Source of the DNA: DATHKG01 sp035489435
Lineage (GTDB): Bacteria; Bacteroidota; Bacteroidia; Chitinophagales; Chitinophagaceae
Assembly: GCA_035489435.1 (NCBI GenBank)
Contig: DATHKG010000111.1
Length of the DNA stretch: 64,000 bases
Reading direction: 5' to 3' (one strand)
The translations under genes were made by a program, and so were the position numbers. The notes beneath the pieces were generated by a model. The model searched no databases and was not told the origin of the DNA. It saw nothing but the letters and a program-made list of their open reading frames with translations. Below, one piece after another: positions 56,035 to 64,000 of this stretch (the stretch's first letter is position 1; every line of letters starts with the position of its first letter).

Positions 56035-56856
56035 ATGAATGATAATTCGGCTAATTTTTCTTCGTCGGATCTGCCGGAAAAAACTGCCACTCATTATGAT
56101 CAATTCTACGGTCCCCTGTTTTTTGAACCATATGCCATAGAAGTTGCAAGACGAATTGACCCTGCCGGGTTATCTATGGTACTTGAAATTGCTGCCGGAA
56201 CAGGCCGTGTCACCCGCCATATTCGTGAACGTATTCCACCTCAGGCGAAACTAATCGCATCAGATATTAGTAACGATATGCTGGTCGTAGCTAAAAGCAA
56301 ATTAGACCATCTTGATATAAGCTGGCAAAATATAGATGCTCAACAGCTTCCCTTTAGCGACAATAGCATCGACCTGGTTGTTTGTTGTTTCGGCTATATG
56401 TTCGTTCCTGATAAACCGAAGGCATTTGCAGAGGTATATAGGGTTCTAAAACCAGGCGGGCAATTTTTGTTTACAACCTGGGATAAGTTGGAGCATAACG
56501 GTGCATCCTACACTTCCACATCTATCGCCAAACAATATTTGGAAGGTCCGTTACCTGAATCATATGACCTTGCGACCTCTATGAGTGATGAAGCTGCCAT
56601 AACACCATTATTACAGAATGCCGGATTTTCAAAAATGTTAATTGAAAAAGTAGAACTTGCTTCCGTAAGTACATCCGCAAAAGAAGCTGCAAATGGCCTA
56701 ACAGAAGGCGGGCTTATTTATAAGGAGATCAAAAAGTGTAATCCTACGAGCATAAACGAGATAAAAATTCAATTAGAAAAACAACTGGCTGAAAAATTCG
56801 GGGATCGTCCAATGATCGCTCCAATGAGTGCGGTAATCAGTCAGGCCTGGAAATAA
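56035..56856 (+). CDS. Class I SAM-dependent methyltransferase
   Basis: A 273-residue soluble enzyme. The Rossmann fold shows motif I VLEIAAGTGRVTRHI (about 52-66), IASDISNDML for the acidic loop, and DLVVCCFGYMFVPDKPKAFAEVYRVLKPGG as motifs post I-III, as in UbiE/Methyltransf_11 proteins. The substrate is unknown. It sits between the sigma gene and a relic of a two-component system. I see no reason to link it to them. Confidence 0.82.
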   Translation: MNDNSANFSSSDLPEKTATHYDQFYGPLFFEPYAIEVARRIDPAGLSMVLEIAAGTGRVTRHIRERIPPQAKLIASDISNDMLVVAKSKLDHLDISWQNIDAQQLPFSDNSIDLVVCCFGYMFVPDKPKAFAEVYRVLKPGGQFLFTTWDKLEHNGASYTSTSIAKQYLEGPLPESYDLATSMSDEAAITPLLQNAGFSKMLIEKVELASVSTSAKEAANGLTEGGLIYKEIKKCNPTSINEIKIQLEKQLAEKFGDRPMIAPMSAVISQAWK

Positions 56857-56880
56857 ATCAGAACCGACCTTGAACAAACC

Positions 56881-57272
56881 ACTTCAGTTCATCCGGTATC
56901 GGTATTCAAAATGTTAGAAAGCGGCTTCAGTTTATTTACGCGGACAAACATGAATTAAAGACTTCTGACGAAGGAGACTTTTTTGTGGTATCCCTGCAGA
57001 TAGAATTAATTTATCACGAAATGAAGTATCCTGCGGCTTCATCGGCAGCGGTACCATCTGCTCAAAACCTTTTATCATGAAACTGCGTTGCCTTCTGATT
57101 GATGACGACCCACCAGCGCTGAAGGTGCTACAATCATCGCTCTTATATAGTATCCACTGATAAGATTTCGGGTTATAATGGATTATCTGTACATATGAAC
57201 AAAACCGAGATTCCTATCGGACGCCTGTACAAGCAGGCCGTGATGGAAAGACTTCATGGATTTGAAGCGTAA
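56881..57272 (+). pseudogene. Deleted second copy of the LytS/LytTR gene pair
   Basis: Bases 56881-57076 match the last 200 bases of the sensor gene at 44040-45152 (GIGIQNVRKRL region to the stop). From 57077 an ATG opens MKLRCLLIDDDPPALKVL, nearly the start of the regulator at 45149, then jumps after about 17 codons to the region of RSYIVSIDKISGYNG and ends at 57272 with the same C-terminal coding sequence. About 520 bases of the regulator are missing and the joint puts a stop in frame. It is a duplication followed by deletion and should be non-functional. Confidence 0.85.
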
Positions 57273-57310
57273 AATAAAAACCCCCAAAGATTTGTTACTG
57301 TATAAAAATG

Positions 57311-57817
57311 CTAGTGGCGAAATATGAGGCAGGGTTCGTTTCTGAATTGGTATTCTTTTTCGAATTTGGCACCAACTGCTTTTGCCAGGTTTATTGAATT
57401 ACTATTGTTTTTAAATATTAAACTGATAAGAGACATATCAGGAATCACCTCTGATGTCATTATTTTTATTTTCTTCACAGCTTCACTTGCATATCCTTTT
57501 CCCCAAAAAGCTTTAGCCAGTCCCCATTGAATTTCGGGCTCAGGCCATTCTAATGGAAAGTCAAGACCTGCAACATCTATCACTTTTCCGGTTGCTTTTT
57601 CTTCAAGCGCGTATGAACCGTAACCTCTTAAATTCCAATGTCCCGATAATGCGGCTACTTTTTGCCAGCTTTCATTCTCATCGAAAGTCCTTCCACTCGT
57701 AAATCGCATACATTCCATGTCAGAATAATATTCATGCATATCCCGCCAATCTTTTTCAAGAAACATTCGCAGGTTTAACCTTTCTGTTTGTAAAGACTCA
57801 GGAATTATATAATTCAT
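57311..57817 (-). CDS. GNAT-family N-acetyltransferase (RimJ/RimL-like)
   Basis: A 168-residue enzyme of the acetyltransferase 3 group. It starts IPESLQTERLNLRMFLEKDWRDM, contains WGLAKAFWGKGYASEAV, the acetyl-CoA-binding R/Q-x-x-G-x-G/A loop region, and ends with NSNSINLAKAVGAKFEKEYQFR. Typical substrates are protein N-termini or small amines; here unknown. It is an isolated gene converging on the relic to its left. Confidence 0.85.
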   Translation of the reverse strand: MNYIIPESLQTERLNLRMFLEKDWRDMHEYYSDMECMRFTSGRTFDENESWQKVAALSGHWNLRGYGSYALEEKATGKVIDVAGLDFPLEWPEPEIQWGLAKAFWGKGYASEAVKKIKIMTSEVIPDMSLISLIFKNNSNSINLAKAVGAKFEKEYQFRNEPCLIFRH

Positions 57818-58247
57818 ACTAACTATTTATTCCTTTTGTAATTTGGTTCCGTTTATTATTTCATGTCTTAATTTGTAAATAATCTCAAGCCTTTAAAAGA
57901 TAAAATATTGGCGTTTAAGGACGAAGCAGCTTCTTTGATTCAATCAATTAAAGTAGCCTAAAATACGTAATTAGTGGAATGCCGGCACTCATTCTTTTCA
58001 TGGATATGGTGACATTCTATTGCTTTTTTTCAGTAAATTTAGTATCATGAAAAGGCTGCTGCTCATTTATGAAATTGAAAAACCAGGGCAGATGTGGGAA
58101 GGAGGAGCACGTCGCCAAACCAGGTAAAAGAAAACCATTACGACATCCTGAAAACGCATTGGTGTCTGGCAATAAGAGAAAAGAAATTTCGTTAGTTTTT
58201 CGATACGAACAAATACACGAAATTTCGAATCTGACTATCCAGCACTT
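57818..58247. other. Gap without a recognised gene
   Basis: AT-rich divergent region between the acetyltransferase and the lipoprotein gene. Only spurious short frames and no RNA gene or clear promoter were recognised. Confidence 0.4.
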
Positions 58248-58943
58248 ATGAGAAAAAGTTTTTTTCTGAAAACGATCATTGCACCAATGATGATTGCAGG
58301 TATGACTGGTTGTATAACGGCACGCAAAGTAGATAAATGGGTTGGCCGCCATTATGCAGAAAACGTTCCGACAAAGTTTAAAACTGCTGATTACATTACT
58401 TTCAAAATTGAAAATTCTTTGCCGGCGGACAAAGTTTCCGAGACGAAGAAAACGAACGGCCAGGTTATTCCTGCACTCCTTTACTGGAAATGGAAACACG
58501 AAACAACTTCTGCTCTAAACGTAATGCTACCTATTGGCAATTTCACAAACAGCTTCATTTCCCAGGCCAACGCAAAAAAATTGAAAGAAATATTAAATGG
58601 CGGTAACCTGGTGGTAACTATCAAATCGAATCCGGCAGACTTCCGCTTTCACGAAGATGGCTGGTTGGTCTTTGTTTTAGTATATTATATAGCAAAAGAG
58701 AAAATTTATGTTGAGCCCGTAAATTCCAGCCTAAGTTTTGACTATACATTGACCCAACCATCCGGTGAAATTAAAACCGGCACCATTGATATAGCTAATC
58801 CCAATATAGAAAAACAGCCCCGCCTTTTTCAAAGTCTTAAAGGTGCTGTTACAGAATACCTGGACGCCAGCGATGTGCGTATCAAAAGCATGTCTAAAGA
58901 ACTGGTCGATAAACTCATTGTTGACATAAAATCGGTGATGTGA
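58248..58943 (+). CDS. Putative lipoprotein of unknown function
   Basis: A 231-residue protein with a lipoprotein signal (MRKSFFLKTIIAPMMIAGMTGC, Cys 22). The mature part has KVDKWVGRHYAENVPTKFKT, a hydrophobic stretch WLVFVLVYYIAKEKIYVEP and a charged C-terminus. No family recognised. It may sit at the inner face of the outer membrane. The following surface-protein fragment converges on it. Confidence 0.6.
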   Translation: MRKSFFLKTIIAPMMIAGMTGCITARKVDKWVGRHYAENVPTKFKTADYITFKIENSLPADKVSETKKTNGQVIPALLYWKWKHETTSALNVMLPIGNFTNSFISQANAKKLKEILNGGNLVVTIKSNPADFRFHEDGWLVFVLVYYIAKEKIYVEPVNSSLSFDYTLTQPSGEIKTGTIDIANPNIEKQPRLFQSLKGAVTEYLDASDVRIKSMSKELVDKLIVDIKSVM

Positions 58944-58954
58944 TAACTAAAAGA

Positions 58955-59227
58955 TTATTCAATCATCAATTTACTTGTAATAATACCTTCTTTATACCTA
59001 TATGTTACCAAATACAAGCCTTTGGGTAAATGGCTTACGTTTGTTTTCAAAGTAGTTCCGCTAATGGCAAAACGCTCAAATTGAATCCCGTTCATAGTGG
59101 CTATAGTTAAGACACCAGTACCTGTAAGACCTTTAATTACTAATTCTTTACTGACAGGGTTAGATATTAGCATCATTTTGTTGACTTGCCTTCCCTTTAC
59201 AATAAGTATACGACTATAAGCGAACAC
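58955..59227 (-). pseudogene. Orphan Por (type IX) sorting domain
   Basis: About 75 of the 90 residues match the C-terminal sorting-domain pattern: MLISNPVSKELVIKGLTGTG, then LKTNVSHLPKGLYLVTYRY and KLMIE at the end. The passenger protein and signal peptide are missing, so this is the surviving tail of a deleted secreted protein. Confidence 0.6.
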
Positions 59228-59466
59228 ACCATCAATATAATGGGTAAGCTAAGGGTAAATATATAGGTTTGTTCCTGCTCAGAGCTTTTTTAATGCCTGA
59301 TCTTTTCCACCTTGCAGAAGAGTTGACGTATTTGGCTGCAAGATCGCTTGGTTGGATTGTTCCTGTCAGTTCGCATATACTATAAAATAAAAGAACCCGC
59401 ACAAGTGTGGGCTCTTTATTACGGGTCTGATTAATCTTTAACTATCCTCGCATCAACGTCCTTTAC

Positions 59467-59990
59467 TTAGTCTTTTATAATTTTGCCGGTCCAATTAAAA
59501 TCTTTAGCATGTATCTCGATATAGTACATACCAGGCTTAATATGGCCGACCTGTAAGGTTTCTGTCTGACTACCTTTTCTTAACTGAGTCTTGAAATTGC
59601 GGATGGTTTGACCTAGTGCATCCGTAATTCTTATATCGGCCGGACCATCTATCGTTGATTGAATCTTTATGCTCAACACATTTTTAACCGGCACGGGATA
59701 TAATTTAACCTGCATGCCATTCCTATCCATACGTATTGTTCGTATCACAGAATATTTTGAACGCCCATCCATATCCTGCTGGCGGATACGGTAATAATTG
59801 ATGCCATTGCTCCGGACTATTATGCGTTAGGCTATAATTATTGATAGCAGCGGATGAAGGCTGGAAGGGAACAAATCCGATCGTGCTCCATTTTATACCA
59901 TCCGCACTATGTTCCACATAATATCCATTTACATTAGTTTCATTGCTTACAGTCCAATCAGCTTCTCTTGAGATGAATGGCCCGCTATAT
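59467..59990 (-). pseudogene. Relic of a Por-secreted protein with frameshift
   Basis: One frame reads SREADWTVSNETNVNGYYVE, HSADGIKWSTIGFVPFQ and SSAAINNYSLTHNSPE; a single-base shift near 59800 leads to NGINYYRIRQQDMDGRSKYS, then a sorting domain (VKLYPVPVKNVLSIKIQ to GMYYIEIH). The module is the common end of large Bacteroidota surface proteins. Its upstream part is replaced by the propeller-protein fragment at 59947-60558, which overlaps its left part in another frame. Confidence 0.65.
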
Positions 59991-60558
59991 ATAGAGGTTT
60001 GTAATTTCTGTAAAATATTATACTATCCTTTGTAATCAGGTAATAGTCATTGCTGCCTGCAAGTAAAAAAAGATCTTCATCTTTCGTGTCTTTGTAATAT
60101 GCGTGAGGAAGTCCCTGGTAAGCCAACCCGGTATCATCGGTTACAAAAAAGTACTTTTTAAGAAACCTCTTGAGATGATGAGGATATACGCTGACTTTTC
60201 CCTTTTCTATACAAATGATCTCCTGACCATCAGTCAAAGCATAAAGCAGATCGCCGGCAGGCACGGGAAGAATGGAATAGATCCTGCTTGAAGCAAGCGA
60301 TAGATTTTGTTTGTCAAACCTTCTTAAACTGTGACCGTCAAACCTTAAAATACCATTTTCGGTAGCCAGCCAGATGAAGCCAGCTTTATCTGGCGCTATC
60401 GATTTTATGCTATTCTGCGGCAATCCGTTTTCATCCGTATAATGTTGTACGCTGTATTTTAAACTGTCATTGGCGAAAAGGCAATAGGGAAAAAGTACAA
60501 AAATTGCTTTCAGAATATGCCAAAGAAATTGCAGGCAGAAAAGTTTCACAGGATTCAT
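59947..60558 (-). pseudogene. N-terminal fragment of a two-component-propeller sensor
   Basis: A 203-residue frame begins with a signal peptide (ILKAIFVLFPYCLFA) and then YSVQHYTDENGLPQNSIKSI and AGFIWLATENGILRFDG, the first blades of the two-component regulator propeller domain. Intact members of this family have about 1000 residues with kinase or DNA-binding parts. Here the frame ends by running into the unrelated sorting-domain relic. It is a fusion/truncation product and should not signal. Confidence 0.7.
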
Positions 60559-60745
60559 TTATACTACACCTTTTTCGGGAACTGGTTATTAATGATCTAA
60601 TGAAGGACCACCCGGATCTAAAAACCTGATTTTTTTTATGAACTTTCAATTTACAGAAAATGCCAATCACCCGATAATTATCAAATTGTTCCGAAACTGC
60701 TATAAGGATAAGCAGGCAGATATTATCAGTGTATACTCCTAGAGG

Positions 60746-60778
60746 CAACGAGCCTGACATTTGATGTCAGGCTCGTTG
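60746..60778. terminator. Perfect 15-bp hairpin
   Basis: CAACGAGCCTGACAT (60746-60760) pairs perfectly with 60764-60778 around a 3-base loop. There is no following T-run on either strand, so it may be a palindromic repeat instead of a terminator. Confidence 0.45.
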
Positions 60779-60931
60779 AATAAGTCTTAACCAAAGTTTT
60801 AAAGAGCGACCTTGAGAGGCCGCCGCTTATTATAAATCCATCCTTCCAACCCGTTCCAGCTTCTTTCCAGGAAAGAGGTAGCTGGAAAATTTATTAATCG
60901 TAATGTAAATGCAGTTTTACCCTCCTGTTTT

Positions 60932-61650
60932 TTAATCTGCCAGCTGCCGTTTTATTGTCGGCCACTGGTTGATCCTGACCAAAGCCATTTGATTTATTGG
61001 GCAACCATCATACTTCTGTAGTCCGGTCACTTCAGGACATTTATCATCCTTATCAGCCAAACCATCTCCATCTTTGTCCGGACATCCCTTCAGGGAAGCA
61101 ATTCCTGCTACATCCGGACAAGCGTCGCTTGCATCAGCCACACCATCGTTGTCCTTGTCCTTCACTTCCTCTAATACAGGAAGCGCAGGAGCGGGTTTTA
61201 CGGGCGCTTCCTTTTTGCGTCCAATGGATTGAGTAATCCGATCGAATAAAACATGTTATGATCAAGCTTACTTGCAACTAGGCTGCGGCGGCAATTAGCC
61301 TGCAGAAAAATATATACCTCGCCGAACATGTTCACTTGTAAACCGCCGCCTAATGGCACATAAGGTGCCCAGCTGCCTTTGCCATAATTACCGATACCAA
61401 TACCCGCTGTTATAAAAGGGCTCAGCACATGATTATCATTAATCGGTCTTGCATGAAGCGAACCTTCAAACTAATTGATATAATCCTGCCTGACGGCGCT
61501 CTTCTTTACATAATCGGAAAATAAACCGTTATAACGCAAAGAGAAATCGATCTTTTTTTGTTAATCCTTTCCAGTACATCACGGAAAAACCCGGATCCAC
61601 CTTACCGATCTTAGGGACGGAAGCCGAGAAATCAACAAGTTTAGTACTGA
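60932..61650 (-). pseudogene. Decayed OmpA-type protein with thrombospondin type 3 repeats
   Basis: Barrel-like sequence (LVDFSASVPKIGKVDPGF, YNGLFSDY, LSPFITAGIGIGNYGKGS) is interrupted by at least two frameshifts and a stop; the frame then resumes as KDKDNDGVADASDACPDVAG and further calcium-binding DxDGD repeats, and ends after GLQKYDGCPINQ without the OmpA peptidoglycan-binding domain. The intact ancestor would be an outer-membrane OmpA-family protein. Several independent lesions make a sequencing error unlikely. Confidence 0.65.
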
Positions 61651-61707
61651 ACCCGATAAGAGATCCCTACTTAGGTGAGTCAAACTCCTGGCCAAAAACC
61701 GTCGTTC

Positions 61708-61910
61708 TTATTTGCTTTTTGCCGAACCATTCAATTGAATGAGTTTTAAATTGGATTTTAATGAATATCTGCTGGCAGAACTATCATCTTTTCGTGTAAA
61801 AAACAGGTATTTCCCGTCTGCTGTTTCAAGGGCAATATTCATATCCTTCTGAATTGACCATCGAAATCGACCGAACTTCGTCGGCGCCCGTTTTATCCCG
61901 CTGATTATTT
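61708..61910 (-). pseudogene. C-terminal fragment of a PD40/TolB-like repeat protein
   Basis: Without a start codon, one frame reads DKTGADEVRSISMVNSEGYE and the next ETADGKYLFFTRKDDSS then SRYSLKSNLKLIQLNGSAKS to a stop at 61708. GKYLFFTR is typical of WD40-like PD40 blades. A frameshift near 61850 and the missing N-terminus mark it as a relic. Confidence 0.5.
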
Positions 61911-62083
61911 AATCTAATCAGAAACCAAATCCTTTCCAGATAATGAACAAAGATTTAAAAAACACCACAAACGTTCCGGTAAAAAATGCTATTTAAACAA
62001 TCTATTCTACCATATATAAAGGTTTAACCGTGGTAATTTGCAGCTAATACTCAAGGTCATAAAGCAGAAATGTTACACATAAA

Positions 62084-62791
62084 ATGAGACTAGCAATCAT
62101 AAGCGATATTCACGGGAATTTACCTGCGTTAAAAGCAGTTTTGAATGACATAGATTCCAGGGACATTGACCAAATCGTCTGTTTAGGAGACCTGGTCGAT
62201 TTTGCACCCTGGCCGAATGAGGTTATTCATTTGATCCGTACTTCTAAAATTATGACGATCATGGGTAATCACGATGAAAGGATTGCTTTTGATTTACCCA
62301 TCATTCCATTATCCAAGCATTCCGAAAAGGAGACAATTGCCAGGGAAAAAGCAATCAATCATAGCAAGAATTCTGTGACAGCAGATAATAAGGCCTACCT
62401 GGCTTCGTTACAAAAAAGTATTATCATACAATATGAAAATGTAAAATTACATTTTACACACGCAAGTCCCGAAGGCATTGATGAATATCTTTATGAAGAT
62501 GAAGAATCACTTGAAAAACGACTGTTATTAGTCAATACAGATTTCCTGCTAATTGGCCATACTCATCTTTCATACATAAAAGACTTCGGCAATAAAAAAG
62601 TCATCAACACTGGATCTGTAGGCAGATCTAAGGAAACAGACAGGAAAGCAGCTTATAGTATTGTCGGGGTTACTCCGGATTCAGTTACTGCAGAGATTGT
62701 TAAAGTGGATTACCCGATTATTGAAACGGCCAATGCAATTTATAATAGTGATATACCAGATTTTTATGCTGATTTTTTATTATTTCCATGA
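62084..62791 (+). CDS. Calcineurin-like metallophosphoesterase (YfcE/MJ0936 type)
   Basis: A 235-residue phosphodiesterase/phosphatase. Metal-binding motifs are SDIHGNLPAL (7-16), LGDLVDFAP (about 35-43), MGNHDERI (about 63-70) and LIGHTHLSYI (about 165-175), followed by VINTGSVGRSKET. Family members cleave phosphodiesters with Mn or similar metals; the substrate is unknown. It is intact, unlike its neighbours. TATATAAAGG at 62013 upstream has no clear Bacteroidota promoter match. Confidence 0.88.
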   Translation: MRLAIISDIHGNLPALKAVLNDIDSRDIDQIVCLGDLVDFAPWPNEVIHLIRTSKIMTIMGNHDERIAFDLPIIPLSKHSEKETIAREKAINHSKNSVTADNKAYLASLQKSIIIQYENVKLHFTHASPEGIDEYLYEDEESLEKRLLLVNTDFLLIGHTHLSYIKDFGNKKVINTGSVGRSKETDRKAAYSIVGVTPDSVTAEIVKVDYPIIETANAIYNSDIPDFYADFLLFP

Positions 62792-63484
62792 TCATCCTAA
62801 CTCATGATCTAACTTGTTATCAAACTGATAAGTCCTGTTAAAAAGGCGGCTGTAATAGTCACCAATTATATCCAGTGCCATCATTATCGGGATATTAGCC
62901 AGAATGCTTTGCCCCGTTCCATTACCAGCTCATAGCCTTTCTATAAGGTTGATAGTAATACCTACAAAACAGTCATTAACACAATTATTATTAACATAAG
63001 GTCCTTTCAGCAGAATTTCATCGCTACTACGAAAGTTTCCGCACCTGTGCCATGCATCGATACTTTCCCTCTTGCAGTGTCTCCGCTTGAGGTTTTCTCT
63101 AAAGCATCATGACGACAGGTTCTCACGTTTCATGCAAATGCCTGTGTTAAGCTCGCGCTGTCTATACGCCGGATGTCGTAGCAACAGTAAACAGGTAACC
63201 TTGCTACTCTTCCCAACGCTGTTATTGTAGCATTGGTTTTGACATCATCTTATCCTTTCGACGCCTCAGCTGACAGTTCACAAATGTTCGCCTTCTTTAA
63301 CACGCACCGGACACCTTTAACGATGCCTTACTCCTTTGATGCTCACTACCACAACTCTTAATTGCAGCAGCTAAAGGTGGTTTAATAGCAACTCCTGCAA
63401 GTCGCCACCAATGGGCCCTCCATCATCATTTGCATAATTCCAACTACCAATAATTTAAAAGAACTGATTGTTGTTGCGTGACAC
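62792..63484. other. Gap with possible coding debris
   Basis: No intact frame. On the minus strand there are stretches that read like protein in changing frames (for example HDALEKTSSGDTARGKVSMH near 63080 and AGNGTGQSILANIPIMMALD near 62890). They lie just after the SusD stop codon and may be the decayed next gene of that operon. No family was recognised. Confidence 0.35.
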
Positions 63485-64000
63485 TCAATAACCAGGATTC
63501 TGCATTGCTTGTTTTTCTGCTCCCGTCAAACCTTTTCCATTTGCCTGTACGCCATCAAGAAAGGTCTGAGGTAGTGGACGCAAATTGTGGAAAGCTTTTA
63601 CATTAGGTCCGCCTTCAAGATTAAATAGCTGAACTCTCTTAACGAGTGTTTGAGTTCTTGCCAGATCTTCCCAACGTTTAAATTCACCACACAATTCGCG
63701 GGCACGCTCGTTAAGAACCAGGCATAACATCCTGTCATAAACACTGGACAATCCCAAAGCAGTAATAATATATTCATCCTGTGCCGGCAATGTTCCTGTA
63801 TTAGTAATAGCCAAACTTGCAGAAGCTGCAGTGGTCACCGGGATATTATTTGATTCATAATAGGAATTTCCCGGGTAAAACGCATTGGTTACCCCAGGCG
63901 TTTGTAGTGTAGGAGATAACAATGTATTACCACCATCATTGTATGCCGTACGATTTTCTCCATTGGCAAACTGAGCCCTGGACCTTACGGCATTGATATA
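63485..64000 (-). CDS. C-terminal part of a RagB/SusD-family lipoprotein, cut by the window edge
   Basis: The frame is open to base 64000 and ends at 63485. The 171 residues seen begin YINAVRSRAQFANGENRT and contain DRMLCLVLNERARELCGEFKRW and EDLARTQTLVKRVQLF, then HNLRPLPQTFLDGVQANG and a final NPGY: the usual SusD C-terminal region (ERxRELxGExxRWxDLxRT). A SusC gene should lie to the right of the window. The residues between EYIITALGLSSVYDR and the tail look intact. It is the third SusD in the window. Confidence 0.9.
   Translation of the reverse strand, partial: YINAVRSRAQFANGENRTAYNDGGNTLLSPTLQTPGVTNAFYPGNSYYESNNIPVTTAASASLAITNTGTLPAQDEYIITALGLSSVYDRMLCLVLNERARELCGEFKRWEDLARTQTLVKRVQLFNLEGGPNVKAFHNLRPLPQTFLDGVQANGKGLTGAEKQAMQNPGY

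Noticed and set aside
58017..58499. A 160-codon minus-strand frame overlapping the lipoprotein gene
   Set aside because: It is rich in Cys, Phe and His without domain pattern and lies opposite a gene with a clear lipoprotein signal.
1..64000. CRISPR array
   Set aside because: The repeats seen are short tandem units without unique spacers, and no cas gene was recognised.

Overview
The window looks like a chromosomal segment of a Bacteroidota, most likely family Chitinophagaceae. The signs are paired SusC/SusD outer-membrane genes, an ECF sigma/FecR/SusC set, Por (type IX) secretion C-terminal domains, LytTR two-component systems with TPR sensors, an archaeal/eukaryotic-type ProRS, and a Bacteroidota promoter (TTTG, then TAnnTTTG) in front of the tRNA-Leu gene. 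The assignment rests on gene content only.

Layout. 1-1.1 kb: start of a left-edge gene, a 16-bp tandem repeat and a large inverted repeat. 1.1-13.1 kb: mostly core genes (DUF5362 membrane protein, proS, Gly/Tyr-rich lipoprotein, FadL-like porin, miaA, pRiA4b ORF-3-like protein, cca, GT9 glycosyltransferase, YrdC-type tRNA t6A enzyme, dapD, EamA transporter). Nearly every gap from 6 to 13 kb carries its own short tandem repeat. 13.27 kb: tRNA-Leu(CAG). 13.5-17.4 kb: a run of small unknown genes, all on the minus strand, separated by 80-96-bp imperfect palindromes ending in AAC/GTT cores. I read this as an integron-type cassette array without an integrase in view. It is the most unusual part of the window. 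17.8-23.7 kb: TPR-LytS sensor and LytTR regulator, then a vanadium-haloperoxidase-like lipoprotein that has lost its acid-base histidine. 24-31.8 kb: a SusCD pair, a PmoA-like gene and a chimeric gene relic. 32-39.6 kb: DUF1801, a large membrane protein, an orphan Hcp and two secreted proteins. 39.7-45.9 kb: NarL-type and LytTR-type two-component systems around a second, intact haloperoxidase. 45.9-56 kb: ECF sigma, FecR, STN-SusC, SusD and a frameshifted FG-GAP/ASPIC protein. 56-64 kb: methyltransferase, a deleted second copy of the LytS/LytTR pair, GNAT acetyltransferase, lipoprotein, a graveyard of surface-protein fragments, a metallophosphoesterase and the end of a third SusD.

How they fit together. 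The sigma factor at 55.4 kb and FecR at 54.3 kb should respond to ligand uptake by the STN-bearing SusC and drive its operon. The two haloperoxidase-like genes each sit beside a LytS/LytTR system. The second shares its upstream region with the LytTR operon, where there is a two-turn-spaced direct repeat that could be the operator. Gene decay (frameshifts, fusions, truncated copies) is concentrated at 31 kb and 57-63.5 kb.
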